Shown here piece after piece: positions 23,195 to 35,359 of a stretch of 64,000 nt of DNA (position 1 is the first letter of the stretch; each line of letters opens with the position of its first letter). Source of the stretch: Amaurobius ferox (lineage: Eukaryota; Arthropoda; Arachnida; Araneae; Amaurobiidae); assembly GCA_951213105.1 (NCBI GenBank), contig OX578155.1, forward strand, positions 30,954,857 through 31,018,856, given 5' to 3'. Below the pieces are notes generated by a model. The model did no database searches. It was not told the DNA's origin and was given only the letters and a program-made list of their open reading frames with translations. The translations under genes and the position numbers were made by a program.

Positions 23195-25650
23195 TCAGAG
23201 AACCAATAGGGGCTTCAGAGACCTGCGCCTGTGCACAGAGATGTTAGTTTAGAATACGATCTCGTCTAGTAATTCGCATTATTATATAGTTTAGAATATT
23301 AAATTCTAATTTATAGTTCATGCTGGAAATTAACTACGCCTGTGCAAGGAGTATTTTATTTTACAATTTTTATACGTATTTTTATACATACTTTTAAATA
23401 TTCTTATTTATATACATATTTTTGAAAATACATATTTCAAATAACAGTAGATGGCCAATAAGTTAAATTAAATCTTTTAATTAAAAAAATATTTATTATA
23501 GCTAGTGTGTGGTAGGCTGACTTTGACCACAATGGAGGTGGCTAATAGGATTTTTATTTTTCAATTTTGCAGTTAATTTTATATTTTGTATACATAGAGA
23601 GGAATGAATTCAAAATATCACTTTAATGGGTTTACATTGTATTTAAAAAATTAAGTTGTTGACATTTGCTTTCTTTTGTATATTTGTCATTTTAATATTT
23701 TTAAAATTTTCTAATTTTCATATTACATACACAGTATGTACCTAATTGTACTTTATGTGCCACGGAATACCTGTTGCTACGTGCAATCTCCAACAGCCAC
23801 TAGAACTGCTTTCTGTGATGTTTTTTTAGTGGGCGAGTGAAACTCGCATAGCAGGCATAGGTTCATGTTCAAATTGCTACAAATCAACTGTTGCACAAAC
23901 GACTGTTACAACATTGCGGCTTTCGACAGAGAATGACCATTCCTATATAAAATAACCAATATGGCTGCTCTTGTTTTATTTAATCAAAATTTCTATAATA
24001 GTATTAAATCAATACTAATTTTATATTTTTATGCATTTCAGTTATGGCAGACATGCTGTCCGACAGACTTAGTGGCATTTCTATGTCACCGTGATAAAAA
24101 TCGCAGAAAAAAGGATTATATGATACCTGCTCTTAAAATCCAATTGAAATCAATTTAATAAAACATTTTAAATCTATTTGAGCATCAAATGCTTGCTCCC
24201 AATTCCTCTCTTTTCTTTTTTAAAACCCTGTACATTAAGTCAAACTGAAAACTTGTGTGTACATAAAAAATTTCAAATCAAAACTTTAGACGGTATATCA
24301 CATTAATTCATATTTTTCAAATTTTGGTATACAAATTCAAATTTCATATTTTGGTATACTATAATTTTTACGGTACGAGACAGAGAAATCACTAGACGTG
24401 CCGATACGAAAAAAAAAGTTCACTTCAGAAGTGCATAAAAAGTAAAATATTTCAAAAACTACATCAAAATTAAAAAAAGGGGGAAAATTCACCCATGTAG
24501 GTACCTGCCTGCAAACATATGTGGTCTTGCTATAGTTAATCTATCCAGGACTTGAACTCGCAGCTCAAATATTTTGTCTTTGACTTCGATATTAAATATT
24601 TCTTAAACTACAATATATATCAAAAAATAATTTATTTCAACGCATTTCTCAAAGCTTTTTCAACACGTGTACCAAATTTCATATTTTTATATGCAATAGT
24701 TTTTGCAGTACGAAGCAAAGAATCTCGAGAAATGAGAAATTTGTCAAACAATGGTGGCGTCAGCTACTTTTTATTTAATATAGAGAGATTTTTAGGCAAT
24801 ATATTAAGAAAACATCCAACGTTTAACAATTAAAAAACTATTGATATAAAAAATATGAAACTAATTGCTATTTACATCAGTATTGGAGTCAGATATTAGA
24901 AAATAGGAGGAGTCTGTGTCAGACAGTAGAAAAAAAAAGAGGAGTTGAAGTCCACGGTATGAGTTACTGACTTCACAATCCTGCTAGTATGTATTTTGCT
25001 CATCCAAATTAACTGACGCACTACCTGGCTCTTGGATAGGGCTTATTTAATTCATACCTATCCTATTGTAGGGTTATACATGAAACAAAAGCATAATATA
25101 CTTTTGTTATTAGGAATATATTTTTCTTTCAATTTTGTGCATTACTTTTTTATGGATTTGCATCATGATGTAATAGCACCATTGTGTCACATAGCAGAGC
25201 ATACTAATCACTGGTTCCCAACCCAAGTTATGAAATTACATTTATGGTTGTTTCCATTCCACACACACCCATTTCTCTACATTTTTGGCAGTACCATTCA
25301 TACAAATCTACCACATTGAAATAGTATTTATAGTGCGAATTAAAGAAACTATATATACTGATCGTAATACAATTGAAAAGAGAGATTTTTTTTAATCGGG
25401 TAACTTCTTAAATTAGAAATACATGCATTAATTTCAAATACGTATTTCCTTAAAAAGGAAAGAATTCCCGCTAAATTATAACAAAATCTTTTCTCATAAT
25501 GTATATATATTTGTGTAAACGTGAATGATATTTATATTATTCCTGTAGAACAAATTTGATATAACACGAAAATAAATAAATTGCTCCCTTACGAGAAGTA
25601 AGAACGTAAACATGCAGAAGTTGAAGTTGTATTTTCGAGATAGAAATAAC
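23195..25650. other. AT-rich non-coding stretch
   Basis: No gene is supportable. At 23961-24158 (+) an ATG frame begins 'MAALVLFNQNFYNS', with an acceptor-like 'tatgcatttcag' inside it, but it lacks any recognisable domain. Near 24543 the minus strand has 'gagttcaagtcc', a box B-like motif without a convincing box A, so it is not called as a tRNA or SINE. Confidence 0.45.
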
Positions 25651-26169
25651 GGACCAATCAGAGAGCTCGTATCATCTAGAAATCGGTTTAATCATTGATT
25701 AACTAACCCGAACATTTTTAACAGTCGAATAGCTTGGTGGGACGCGATGGTTTTTAAGCATCATTTAGTGGGCCGTTAAATTTAGTGACTGATTAGTTAA
25801 TCAGACATTAGCACTATTTTAACAGACGTTGGTGGGATCGGCCCTAAAAGACACAAATCATATTGTAATTGTTAATGTGTGTAAAAACTTCCTCAAGATC
25901 CAGAAGATGGTGTATTGAAGTACTTTAATTGTAAATCCATTGACGCAGTTCTATAAAAATATAGGTATGTCATTCTTTTGGTTTTGCCACTTTGTTATCT
26001 TTCGGTTAGCGATAGTGGCATAGCATTGCTCACACCTATTCAAATAGTAAAGAAACCAATATGCATATCTATTTGTTTAGAATTTAATGGGAACAGCAAA
26101 CAATTGATATATATAATTTTCGAAGCATATCAGTTATTAAAAATTTTTAGCATAGAAAATTATTAGCAC

Positions 26170-26780
26170 ATCACTGGGTATATAGATTGGGATGGATTAC
26201 CCACCCTCTACACTAAATATTTTACCCAGGATTACATTGTAAGTCTGCATTTTTATTAATTTTAGATTAATTTTTTTAAAAAATTTCCACATTTTTTGTC
26301 CAAAATATTCCATTGTATGGCTTTTTCTTTTAAATCAAACACATAATTTTGCTTACAAACTTGCATAAATATTTGAAACCGACTTCAAAAAAGGTTATAG
26401 TAACCCACATTTAAACAGTTATATATTTTGTTTTGGATAGGTAACTTGCTTTTTTGTAGTTAAAACATTAATAAAATAAAACAAATTGCCTCAAGTGCTA
26501 TAAGTCATCAATGAAAATAGGATTAAAAAAGTTGCGATACACGTACGGAATACAATATAAAATGGGCATAAGGTGCCTTTAATAAACATAATACATATAA
26601 CACAAGCATTTTAAACTGTATGCTGTATATAATTTTTTTCCCGTAAATGAAGCATTTTTATCATTAATCAAGTAGTAATAATAATAAAATATTTTATTTA
26701 AAATCATATCAAAAGCAAATAAATATGTGTGTATGAAGTAAAATACATGACGAAATGTATCTAAGGAAAATGTAAACACG
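26170..26780. other. AT-rich non-coding stretch
   Basis: Between the right end of the PIF/Harbinger-like element and the promoter-like inverted repeat I see only AT-rich sequence with no protein-like frames or repeats. Confidence 0.4.
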
Positions 26781-26785
26781 TATAA

Positions 26786-26936
26786 TCTCGAAGACGACAG
26801 GTTTTGTCCTAAACTGTCAAACTTCAAAGTGTATACTAGGCTCCGCCCATGACGTCATTTAACATAACCAATAGTGAAGAACCGGCCTCACAGCAGGGGG
26901 TATAGCGGGTACGTTTTCGGAACATGCTAGCCGAAG
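26786..26936. repeat. Inverted copy of the promoter-like block
   Basis: Reverse complement of 12162-12292 with many substitutions. It retains 'ctccgccca', 'tgacgtca', 'accaatagtg' and the end 'gctagccgaagg'. Together the two copies bound a 14.8-kb segment and could be terminal inverted repeats of a large composite, or two independent copies of one repeat. No flanking target duplication was found. Confidence 0.6.
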
Positions 26937-27040
26937 GAACGTGACACAAGCGTCTAGCCGGTAAGACAAATTTTTAACCCACCCAACGCGCATTCTTATG
27001 CGCGTACTTCAACGTCACTCTTCGACTTCGACCAGAGAGC
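26937..27040 (+). repeat. GC-richer repeat, inverted copy near 30740-30850
   Basis: Contains 'acaagcgtctagccggta' and 'caacgcgcat', found in reverse complement at about 30740-30850. It directly abuts the promoter-like repeat, so two separate repeat families meet here, just upstream of a possible first exon. Confidence 0.6.
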
Positions 27041-27051
27041 CTGTTTAAAAT

Positions 27052-27178
27052 ATGGCGGCTGAACAAGATGCATGCGTGTGGCGTTTTTATGGAATAAATC
27101 AATCTCGTGTTACTACAGGCGTTTCAACAAGTAAATATGGGATAATTATGGTCCTTCTGACAGCACATTTTGCGTTTG
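27052..27178 (+). CDS. Candidate first coding exon, unrecognised
   Basis: ATG at 27052 in good context ('aaatATGGCGGC') opens a frame beginning 'MAAEQDACVWRFYGINQS' and running 42 codons to a donor match ('tttg|GTAAAT', exon end 27178). Without splicing the frame ends at TAA 27214-27216. The exon is GC-richer than its flanks and lies about 115 bases downstream of a block with CCAAT-, CRE- and GC-box-like sites, which suits a gene start. The end, 'MVLLTAHFAFG', is hydrophobic. No family is recognised and no second exon was found. It may be a real first exon or part of a repeat. Confidence 0.3.
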
Positions 27179-27219
27179 GTAAATATGTATTTTTCAATAT
27201 ATTTCGTTTTCTTTAACAA

Positions 27220-28669
27220 AAGGCTGATTATTTAGGTGCTTATTTCAAATTGTTACGTGGTTATACCACACGTTCTGTAAGGACGATAATTTAGAATCTG
27301 CTCATTTTCAGCGCATTACAGTTATTAACAAACTAGTGTACTTTCAAGGCCGGAAATAATATTTAATTTTTCAGTCTTTTGAGTGCACTTGCTTGTGAAA
27401 TTTTTGTTTCTTTATATTTTGTAATCAGCAGAGCATTTATTTTTACATATTCCACGTTTTAAATGTTTATATATTCTATACTTAACATGAGTCCAGATAT
27501 TTTTTTAATATATTATATAAAATTGTCTCACAGTGTGGAATATACTACTAAATAAACTTGCAGCACATGTACATATAAGTATTAGACAGCATAAGTATGT
27601 TTCTTCCGTGTGTGTTAAATTTATGACATATGAATTATTTTTAACTTTTTCTGTTCCCAAACATTCCTCATTACTCAGTAATCAGTTCATACCCTATAAA
27701 GGTTTTTAATGTTGTTTGAATTAGTTCTATTTCTCATCTGATATTGTCTGCAAGTTACAGCATTTTATTTATTAAAAAATATTTATTACAGAAAAGAAAT
27801 ATATACATTATATAGAAAGAATATTTATGTTATGAACCAGTTTACTTACTGATCAAACTCTGCTTTACTAATATTATCTAATTAAGAATTAAAATTATTT
27901 TTCCAATGTAGACTGCATTTCCATGAGTTTCTCCACATATTATGTATTATGGTGAATTTACTTTCCATAAGTTTAAAAGATATTAATTAGCATTCCTAGC
28001 TCAATTGGTTTATTTCAATAGCTGAATACATTTACTTAGTATACAGCACATTTATTGAAGATGCATTTTTATAAGTATTTTTCTTTGACATGAATGAAAT
28101 TTGACTGGTTTCAAAACCGACATTTGTACGCAATATGTCACGCTTGATGTCATACCATTTGAACTTTAAGAATCTGTTCTCGCTATATAAAATTCTCTTC
28201 AGAGGTAAATCTGATATGTAAAACATTGTGATCCCTTTTCTAAACAAATTTACAGAAAATATTAAATTGAATCAATATATATGCCAAAATAAAAGCGTGT
28301 TAAAATTTTATTAAAAGATATACCTGTACTATGTTATGTTCTCGTGGATTAGAAGATTTACCTGTAATATTTATATTTTCAGTGTATGAGAAGACATACC
28401 CATACTCTTTATATTCCCACCTGTGTATTAGAAAACATATCCATACAATATTTAGCTTTTGAAAAATGTTTCACCAAAATAAAACAGATGATATCAGAAT
28501 TTGAAAAATATCATTAATCCCTGTGATCTTTAAACCTAAAGGACATGATGGATATAATCCAATCAAAAATGTAATTCTGATAAAATTTATTTATATACAT
28601 TTCTATATTATTTAAAACAAAACAGATTTACCTCTGTTTTAACTCATTGGGTTTAATCCCATTGCTTAG

Positions 28670-28711
<42 letters not shown>

Positions 28712-29330
28712 TTTTTCAAATTTGGTTTAATTCTGTTTAGCAACTTATCATTTTTTTTCTCCAAATAACTTGGTAGAGCAAATATCGTCTGCATAATACT
28801 ATCTCAATGGGAGGTTTAATAATGTATTTTTTATTTATTTCTCCCCCGGTCCTATAAACTCGAAACATGGACTAAATTTTAAGTACTATTCCAAGTCTAC
28901 TTCCAAAATTTTATCAAATTCGGTGCAGCCATTTGCTCTCTTGTTATGGTGAAACAATTAAAGAGTCAGATTTTCACTTTTATTTATATAGATATATTTT
29001 TCCTATACTACATTTGAATAGGTTTTGGCATTTAGCTAATATTTTATAGCATCTTGTGTCGTAATTTTAGCAAGTATTGAATACTATAATACATCAAAAT
29101 ATAGTTTGCTGCATGGTGAAACTAATTATGACCACAGAATGAAAATATAGTGGTTCATAGCTGGTATACATGTTAATAGTCCAGACATCAGCTATTATGT
29201 ACTGAAGAGTGCTGAGAAACTCAAAATAAGTTTACAGATGCTGGTAACTGCACTAATGATGGATTCCTGTCTTTTGGAAACTCGCTCTTTGCAGTAATTT
29301 CTGTGAGAGTGAATTTAGTGTTTACATTCA
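27220..29330. other. AT-rich stretch with a (TA)n microsatellite
   Basis: No gene is supportable. A (TA)n run of about 34 bases lies at 28671-28707. The remaining sequence shows stops in all frames and no repeat boundaries that I can define. Confidence 0.5.
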
Positions 29331-29690
29331 CGGACGTAGCCAGGATTTAATTTCGGAGGGGGGGGGGGGCATTTTTTTTTGTTGCCTGAAAATTAAAATT
29401 TTCAGCAGTGAAAATTAATTATATGCATTTTTGCTGCCCAGTAGCTGAAAAAAAACATATATAGATAATTATTACTTGTTGTAGTTTAATTGGGGAAAAT
29501 TGATTGGGATTGATTTCGGAGGGGAGTGTTGGTATAAACAAAATTAATTATATGCATTTTTGCTGCCCAGTAGCTGAAAAAAAAATATATAGATAATTAT
29601 TACTTGTTGTAGTTTAATTGGGGAAAATTGATTGGGATTGATTTCGGAGGGGACGGTCCCCAAGATCCCCCCTCAGCCTACACTCTTGTT
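29330..29690. repeat. G-run repeat with a recent ~130-bp tandem duplication
   Basis: Two nearly identical units (about 29412-29526 and 29543-29656) share 'attatatgcatttttgctgc', 'ccagtagctgaaaaaaa', 'attattacttgttgtag' and 'gattgatttcggagggga'. Near identity implies a recent duplication. The outer part ('acgtagccaggatttaatt' and an 11-base G-run) resembles the repeat at 2080-2680. Confidence 0.8.
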
Positions 29691-29899
29691 CTATTTAATG
29701 AAAGAATCTATAAATGTACATTTGTATCTATGTATGCATACTTTACAATTTGAACACACTAGCTGGCAGCTACAATCAATACCAGTTTTTTGAATTTCAT
29801 ATAATTCTCTGAAGTAATAGCAGAACTAAATGCAACATATTGCTGAAAAAACACTATTAAAATAAATTTGGCCCTGGATTTCATCAGACATATTTAAGT

Positions 29900-30700
29900 T
29901 GGTATATCATAGAGTTTCGTCCAGAACAGAGCACCAGGCGCGAAGCGCCTTTAATCTCCAATCTCTAGGTGTGGTTCTTATCTTCATACTGTGACATTAT
30001 TTCATTGGTTCATAGTTGGAGGTTCGAGGTTTTTAATTTACTGTTTTTATTATTTGTCCTAGCTCCTAGTGTGGCAGTTTGTTGCACATTAAGAGTTTAA
30101 GCAGTTTGGGGGAGTTGATGCAGATCTGAGGGTAACCTAGCATTTTAGCAGTTTAGGATTTTAAACATTTTGTTGAAAACCAAAGATCGCGAGTTTTCTT
30201 TAATATCAACTGATTAAGGTGGGACGTTCCTAGTACCGAATATCAAAGTTAAGTACCGAGCGGGGTCTCTTACGAGATTTAGCCTTGCGATGATCATAGT
30301 CATGCAGATTAAATAATACTTCATTTGGGACAGATGGCAGATTTTTGTAGAATTTAAGCGCTAGCTTTTTGATTTGGGCTCTAACAGTTTTTATTTTGAA
30401 GTCTTTCCTAATTACCGAGTTTCTTAAGTATCTAGGGGCTTTCCTTATAATCCTTAGGGTTTTGTTTTGTCTTGTCTCTAATAAGTCTATGGTAGTTTTA
30501 CAGGCATATCCCCATACGGGTGCTGCATACAGCATTCCCGGGCGGATGACCGATTTATAAATTAGGAGTTTATTTTGATAACTTAGATTTCCGTTTCCTA
30601 TCATTGGGTATAAGGCTCCTATGGTTATATACGCTTTTTTGATTATGTTCGTTACGTGCAGTTTCCAAGTTAGGTGGGAGTCTATCTTTGGTAGTGACAA
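29900..30700 (-). pseudogene. Jockey-type LINE 3' fragment (RT C-terminus)
   Basis: The minus strand at 30230-30700 reads as the end of a Jockey-clade reverse transcriptase, with 'LTWKLHVTNIIKKAY', 'LLIYKSVIRPGMLYAAPVWG' and 'LRIIRKAPRYLRNS'. These are typical of the region after the catalytic domain. The catalytic core and endonuclease are missing; the 5' break near 30700 is abrupt. About 330 bases of likely 3' untranslated region follow to 29900, ending near a short hairpin 'aggcgcttcgcgcct' at 29938-29952. It is a dead 5'-truncated copy. Confidence 0.8.
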
Positions 30701-30739
30701 TATTTCTGCAGTTCTCCGTCAAAATCTGCGTTTCTGTGC

Positions 30740-30860
30740 GATTGATCAGAGCAGAGCGTGACGTTGACGTATGCGCGCAAGAATATGCGCGTTGGGCGAG
30801 GTTAAAAATTTGCTCTTTACCGGCTAGACGCTTGTGAACGTGACTCTGTGGTTCCCATGA
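30740..30860 (-). repeat. Inverted copy of the 26937-27040 repeat
   Basis: Shares 'accggctagacgcttgt', 'atgcgcgttggg' and 'gtgacgttga' with the reverse complement of 26937-27040. It sits right at the 5' break of the LINE fragment, so it may have inserted there or mark the truncation point. Confidence 0.6.
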
Positions 30861-30899
30861 TGCTTTGCTATAAAGTTCAACAATGCGCATGTTTTTTTA

Positions 30900-32500
30900 C
30901 GCATCGCTCTTATTTATGCCGAAGAATTTGTATATTTCCGTGTTTTTTAGCTTAAAGCTTCTTCGCTCTTGTCTACTTCCGTAGAATGTCTGATAAATTA
31001 ATAAAAAACGGCCCTTTTTAAGGATAAATATATTTCACGAAACACAAAACATGAATGAAGACACAAAGCGTAAATTAATCTCGAATTACCTCTCATTTTA
31101 TAATTTTTTTAATAAAAGATAGCAGTGATGTTTGGTAGTGACAACTCAGTTAAGCTCAATGTTTAAATTTTATTTTTCAAAAGATTTATTTTCCAGTCAG
31201 CATCTAGGATTTGAGTTTAATGTAGAGATATTCTACAATAATTAAACTTTCCTATTTGTCTTTAGAAGTAAATTCTAGAAAGTTTATATCAATGGAATCA
31301 TTTTAGATAGTAATACTTTCTGTCATTTTAGATAATAATTTACAGCTATTAGAGGCATAAACTCTCTAAAATAAAATAAATGAAACAAAAATTATCAATC
31401 AACAGAGAAACTGAATACATACTCACTGATAAGATTGAATTTATATTACTTTAATACTTTGTTTAATAATATAAAAAAATTACACAATATTCAAAACCAT
31501 TTTCGTTACAAACAATGTTACATAACAGGTTGTCATAGATAATTGACCTATCAAAGTGTTTATGGTACATGTCTAGAAAGTTGGTATCAATTAATGGAAG
31601 TATCATAGTAAAATACCTTGGGTACATGCATTGAACAAAACATTACAAATAAGTAGAAGCAAAACATTTTAAAAAATGAACCATGACCTAAAAAAATATC
31701 TAACTTTGTTGAAAACTTATACTATTTTATGGAAAACAAAGAAAGTTCACTCATTCGCTACTACATTGCATTAAATTTAACAGATGTGATTTTTGACAAA
31801 TAGATATAGACAAAACTACACAAGATATGAATCAAAAGTATTGTATAATTTGTTATTTATTTTAAAGACATTTTTTTCTTATTCTATAATATAAAGTATT
31901 TCCAAATTCAAGATTTTTATGGAAAAGGATCATGACAAGTTTATTTTTATGATATGACAGGGTTACTCTAATGTGATTCAAGTAATACATTGAAAATCAA
32001 AATATTCAGAAATAAAAGTTATATTGACTAATATTTATTTCCTTGTAAAATTGGAAAGTTTCATGTTTATTTTTTATAAAAAGGGAAAGCTTAATTCATT
32101 TATTTATTGTTTCAAATACATGTTAAATTATTTATTACGCCTCATTTACCTGAGTAAAAAAATTAAAATTCCAGTTTATTTGCATGACTTTGTGCATTAA
32201 CCGCAGATTAAAAGAAATGTTCATAGTGATAAAAATTAGTGAATGAATTTGGCGTAAAAATTAATGTTAAATGACAGATAATTTTGCAATATATTCTAGT
32301 TAAATTCATATGACTATTAACTAATTTTGAATGTAGTAAATTTAAAAAATATTTTTAGTATCGAAAATAAATTCACATGTCTTATATTATCTGTGCATTT
32401 TAAACATATTACTAAGGTGTTTGCAAAATTTACACGGAAATCAATCAATTTATTACTTAACATTTATTTAGATAGCAATATGCTATTAAATTTTAACTTT
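30900..32500. other. AT-rich non-coding stretch
   Basis: Strongly AT-rich with no protein-like frame, RNA gene or repeat boundary. I see nothing supportable. Confidence 0.5.
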
Positions 32501-34440
32501 AAAATTTCTCCACTCGATGTCAGCACTAAAATCTTTCACAGTTGATATATTAAGGAGTCCTTTAAATTCACGCAATGCATTATGCGCACGAACGCAATTC
32601 ACGAACGCAAATGGTCTAAAATCAAAAATCTCTGAGGTCCGCGACTATGTACAAAATAATCCATTAGATATCCTCCTGATTCAAGAAATTAAACCCGGCC
32701 ACCGCCCCCTCCCTTACAATCGCGAATTACAAAAACTATACAGCCCTCAATCAAGCCACGTCCTCCCCCCCCCCCTCCGCTTATGGTGGAGTCGCCGTGT
32801 AACGTAAAAAATAACATCCCCCATCATGAGATTAGCACCCTTAGCACTAATATAATAGAAAATAAACTTATCAGCGTAACCCTCACCAACCATCCTTCCT
32901 TTATTGTAGGATCTATGTACATCAAACCCAACCAGACCGTTGACCTTCTCCCCGACCTTAATCAAATTTTTAGCCCTAATCACCGAGCTATCCTCGCTGG
33001 TGATTATAACGCCCACCACCCTGCTTGGAATTGTCGTCGCCGCAATGGCTATGGAAAACAAATGCATGACTTCGTAACTACCAAAGGAATCCACGTAGCA
33101 GTCCCGTCCAGCCCCACCCATTATTCCCTTGTTGCCACCCCGTCTACCATTGATTTCGCCCTTCTCAGAAACATTTACTACCCGTAAACTACTACCACCC
33201 TCGACGAACTTAGCTCAGACCACCTCTCCGTCCTCCTCACCCTCCTCCCCATCTCGGATGCCCCCTCTTCCATTAATTGGAGAAAATCCAAAACAAATCT
33301 TCAAAATTCTAACCTTCTTGTCCCTCGAATCAACAATACAGAAAATCTGGAAGCCGCGGTGACGAGGATCACCCTGGAAATACAACCTCCTCTTGCCGAT
33401 ACCACCTCCCCCCCCCCCCGTTATAATTCACTTCCTCATCACATAAAAAGTAAAATAAAACCCGTAATGCAACCCGTAAGCTTTGGCAAACCCTTAGAAA
33501 CCCCAAACCAAAATCGCCTTAAGCCCTCAACCGCAAAATTAGATCTGATATCTCTAAACATAATCAAACTAAATGGAAATAATTCATAGAATCGCTCTCC
33601 CCTTACGATAAATCCATATGGAAGGAGATCAAGCGTGTGAGAAGACTATTCGCACAATTCCCGCCTTTGTGCGCTAATTGTGGGATGGCCTTCTCTGACC
33701 TTGACAAAGCCAATACCATTGTCAACTGCTACAAAAAACAATTCGAAATTAACCTCCCCGACGAAAACTTCCACATGCAAATTAATCATTCCGTTGAAAA
33801 CTTCTTTGCCACCCCTCACCCCGACCTCGTCCCCCCACCTCTCTCACTGAACTTCTTCAGCACATAAATAAATTAAAAAATAAAAAGTCATCGGGAATTG
33901 ACAAAATTTCAAATAGAGCCATCAAATTTCTCCCCATAAATATCATATTCTTCCTGGTCTACGTAATAAATGCAACCCTCACCCTTCGTCACTTCCCTGC
34001 GGGCTGGAAAACCGCAATAGTCATCCCCGTTTCTAAGGGGGGGGGACCCTTCCGCCCCGTCTCCTACTGGCCCATCTCTCTCTTATCCGCCCTCAGCAAA
34101 CTTGCTGAAAGAATCATTCAAACAAGACTCTACAACTACATCAATGAAAAGGATGTACTCATTCCCGAACAATTCGGGTTCCGCCCCAAGCATTCCACTA
34201 CCCATCAACTCTTACGTGTTGTAGAATTTGTAGCCGAACGGTTCAAAAATAAAAAATCTGCAGGGGCGCTACTTCTTGACATTGAAAAGGCGTTCGATAA
34301 GACCTGGCATGTTGGAATTATTTTTAAATTGATCCAAATGAACATCCCCCTCCCCCTCATCCAAATTGTCAACTCATACCTCTTCAACAGAAGTTTTCAA
34401 ATCCGGATCCTCAACACTCTGGGGGGGGGGGGGGAGTTAG
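32500..34440 (+). pseudogene. Jockey-type LINE ORF2 pseudogene (EN and part of RT)
   Basis: Starts with an apurinic endonuclease domain: 'NGLKSKISEVRDYV', 'LDILLIQEIK', then 'AGDYNAHHPAWNC' and 'TIDFALL', covering roughly 32600-33185. A C-rich linker follows. From about 33870 a reverse transcriptase reads 'NKKSSGIDKISNRAIKF', 'LIPEQFGFRPKHSTTHQLL' and 'LLLDIEKAFDKTWH' (to ~34400). The frame is broken by several indels, including one at the C-run 32766-32776 and one just after it, and by stops in the linker. The sequence ends at a 14-base G-run (34421-34434), before the RT catalytic YxDD motif. No ORF1 is seen. Its C-rich codon use contrasts with the AT-rich surroundings. Confidence 0.85.
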
Positions 34441-34606
34441 AGAGAGGGGGAGTTTTTACGAACTTTTAGAAAGCCAGTAAATTTTATTTTGGAATTTCAG
34501 TAAATTACTGAATTTTAGTAGTTTTTGCCAACATTAGTACTTAGCCATAAAGATGTCTGTAATGGTTTTATCATATAAAAATTAATCATATATAAAACAA
34601 TCCCTT

Positions 34607-35358
34607 TTTACTTTCCCTGCAATACATGGTAATGTATAGGGAAAGTATTGGAATCGTGCTGAAAATCGCAACTCGAGTTTTCGACGGATCTACACGTTTC
34701 GAGACCTCTAGAATACGAAAAAAACATTTTTAGCGTGACGTCTGTGTGTGTGTCTGTCTGTCTGTGCAGATATTGTATCCACTCTAACTAAAAAACTAAT
34801 GGACCGAATTTCACAAAATTTGGTAGGTAAGTTACTTGTGAGCGAGTCTGGTGCTGATTAGTTTTGGGTACGATTCGGAATAAAAGAACTCGCCTTTTTT
34901 TGCGAAATGGCCCGCAAAAGCTTGTATCCACTCTAACTGAAAAACTGATGGACCGAATTTCACAAAATTCGGTAGATGAGTCACTTGTGGGTTACCTTGG
35001 TGCTGATTAGATTTTGGTACGATTCGGAAAAAAATGACCTGCCTTTTTTTGCAAAATTGCCCGCAAAAATCGTCCAAATCTAAACTAAAGAACTGGGTAT
35101 ACTCAAATATATCCATTAAATGCTGATTTAATACGTAATTTTTAACGACGAAAAGAATAAGACCATCCCCATTACACTAGGACTAGCCGTTCTCGAGATA
35201 TTTTAGTTTTTCGTACTTTCTCTACGCCACTTTTGAAAATAAGCCCGGTTACCGCATGAGAACGAAAATTGAATTAAAAGTGAAATAAATTTAGTTAAAA
35301 TAAAGAGAACGTTAATATAAGTCTGCAGGGAAAGTCATGTGCTGCCCACATCAGATTT
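34607..35358 (+). mobile_element. Non-autonomous DNA transposon (~750 bp), copy 2
   Basis: Opposite-orientation partner of 6047-6796. It begins with the palindrome 'actttccctgcaatacatgg' and its inverse and ends with 'tgcagggaaagtcatgtg' and 'ctgcccacatcaga'. Two tandem modules of about 127 bp (34786-34920 and 34924-35060) share 'tatccactctaact', 'ggaccgaatttcacaaaat' and 'gtacgattcgga'. A 94-codon minus-strand frame here comes from this duplication and is not a gene. Confidence 0.75.
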
Positions 35359-35359
35359 T

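Larger units (their letters stand above)
17648..25844. mobile_element. PIF/Harbinger-like element or remnant (8.2 kb)
   Basis: The ends are inverted: 'gggccgatcccaccaac' at 17648 and its reverse complement ending at 25844. Both are directly flanked by TAA, the 3-bp target typical of PIF/Harbinger. The outer ~190 bp of each end share subterminal 'gcgtcccaccaa' and 'taacag' motifs and are diverged inside. No Harbinger transposase is recognised between the ends; instead the interior holds AT-rich sequence, an old duplication and a broken hAT fragment. It may be a decayed element enlarged by nested insertions, or two related ends that happen to share TAA flanks. Confidence 0.5.

Noticed and set aside
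24530..24560. tRNA or SINE on the minus strand from a box B-like motif
   Set aside because: No box A at the right distance and no SINE end or target duplication.
32747..33121. 124-codon minus-strand protein
   Set aside because: Antisense of the LINE endonuclease domain.
34832..35116. 94-codon minus-strand protein
   Set aside because: Covers the tandem modules of a non-autonomous transposon; the other copy (6047-6796) does not keep the frame.
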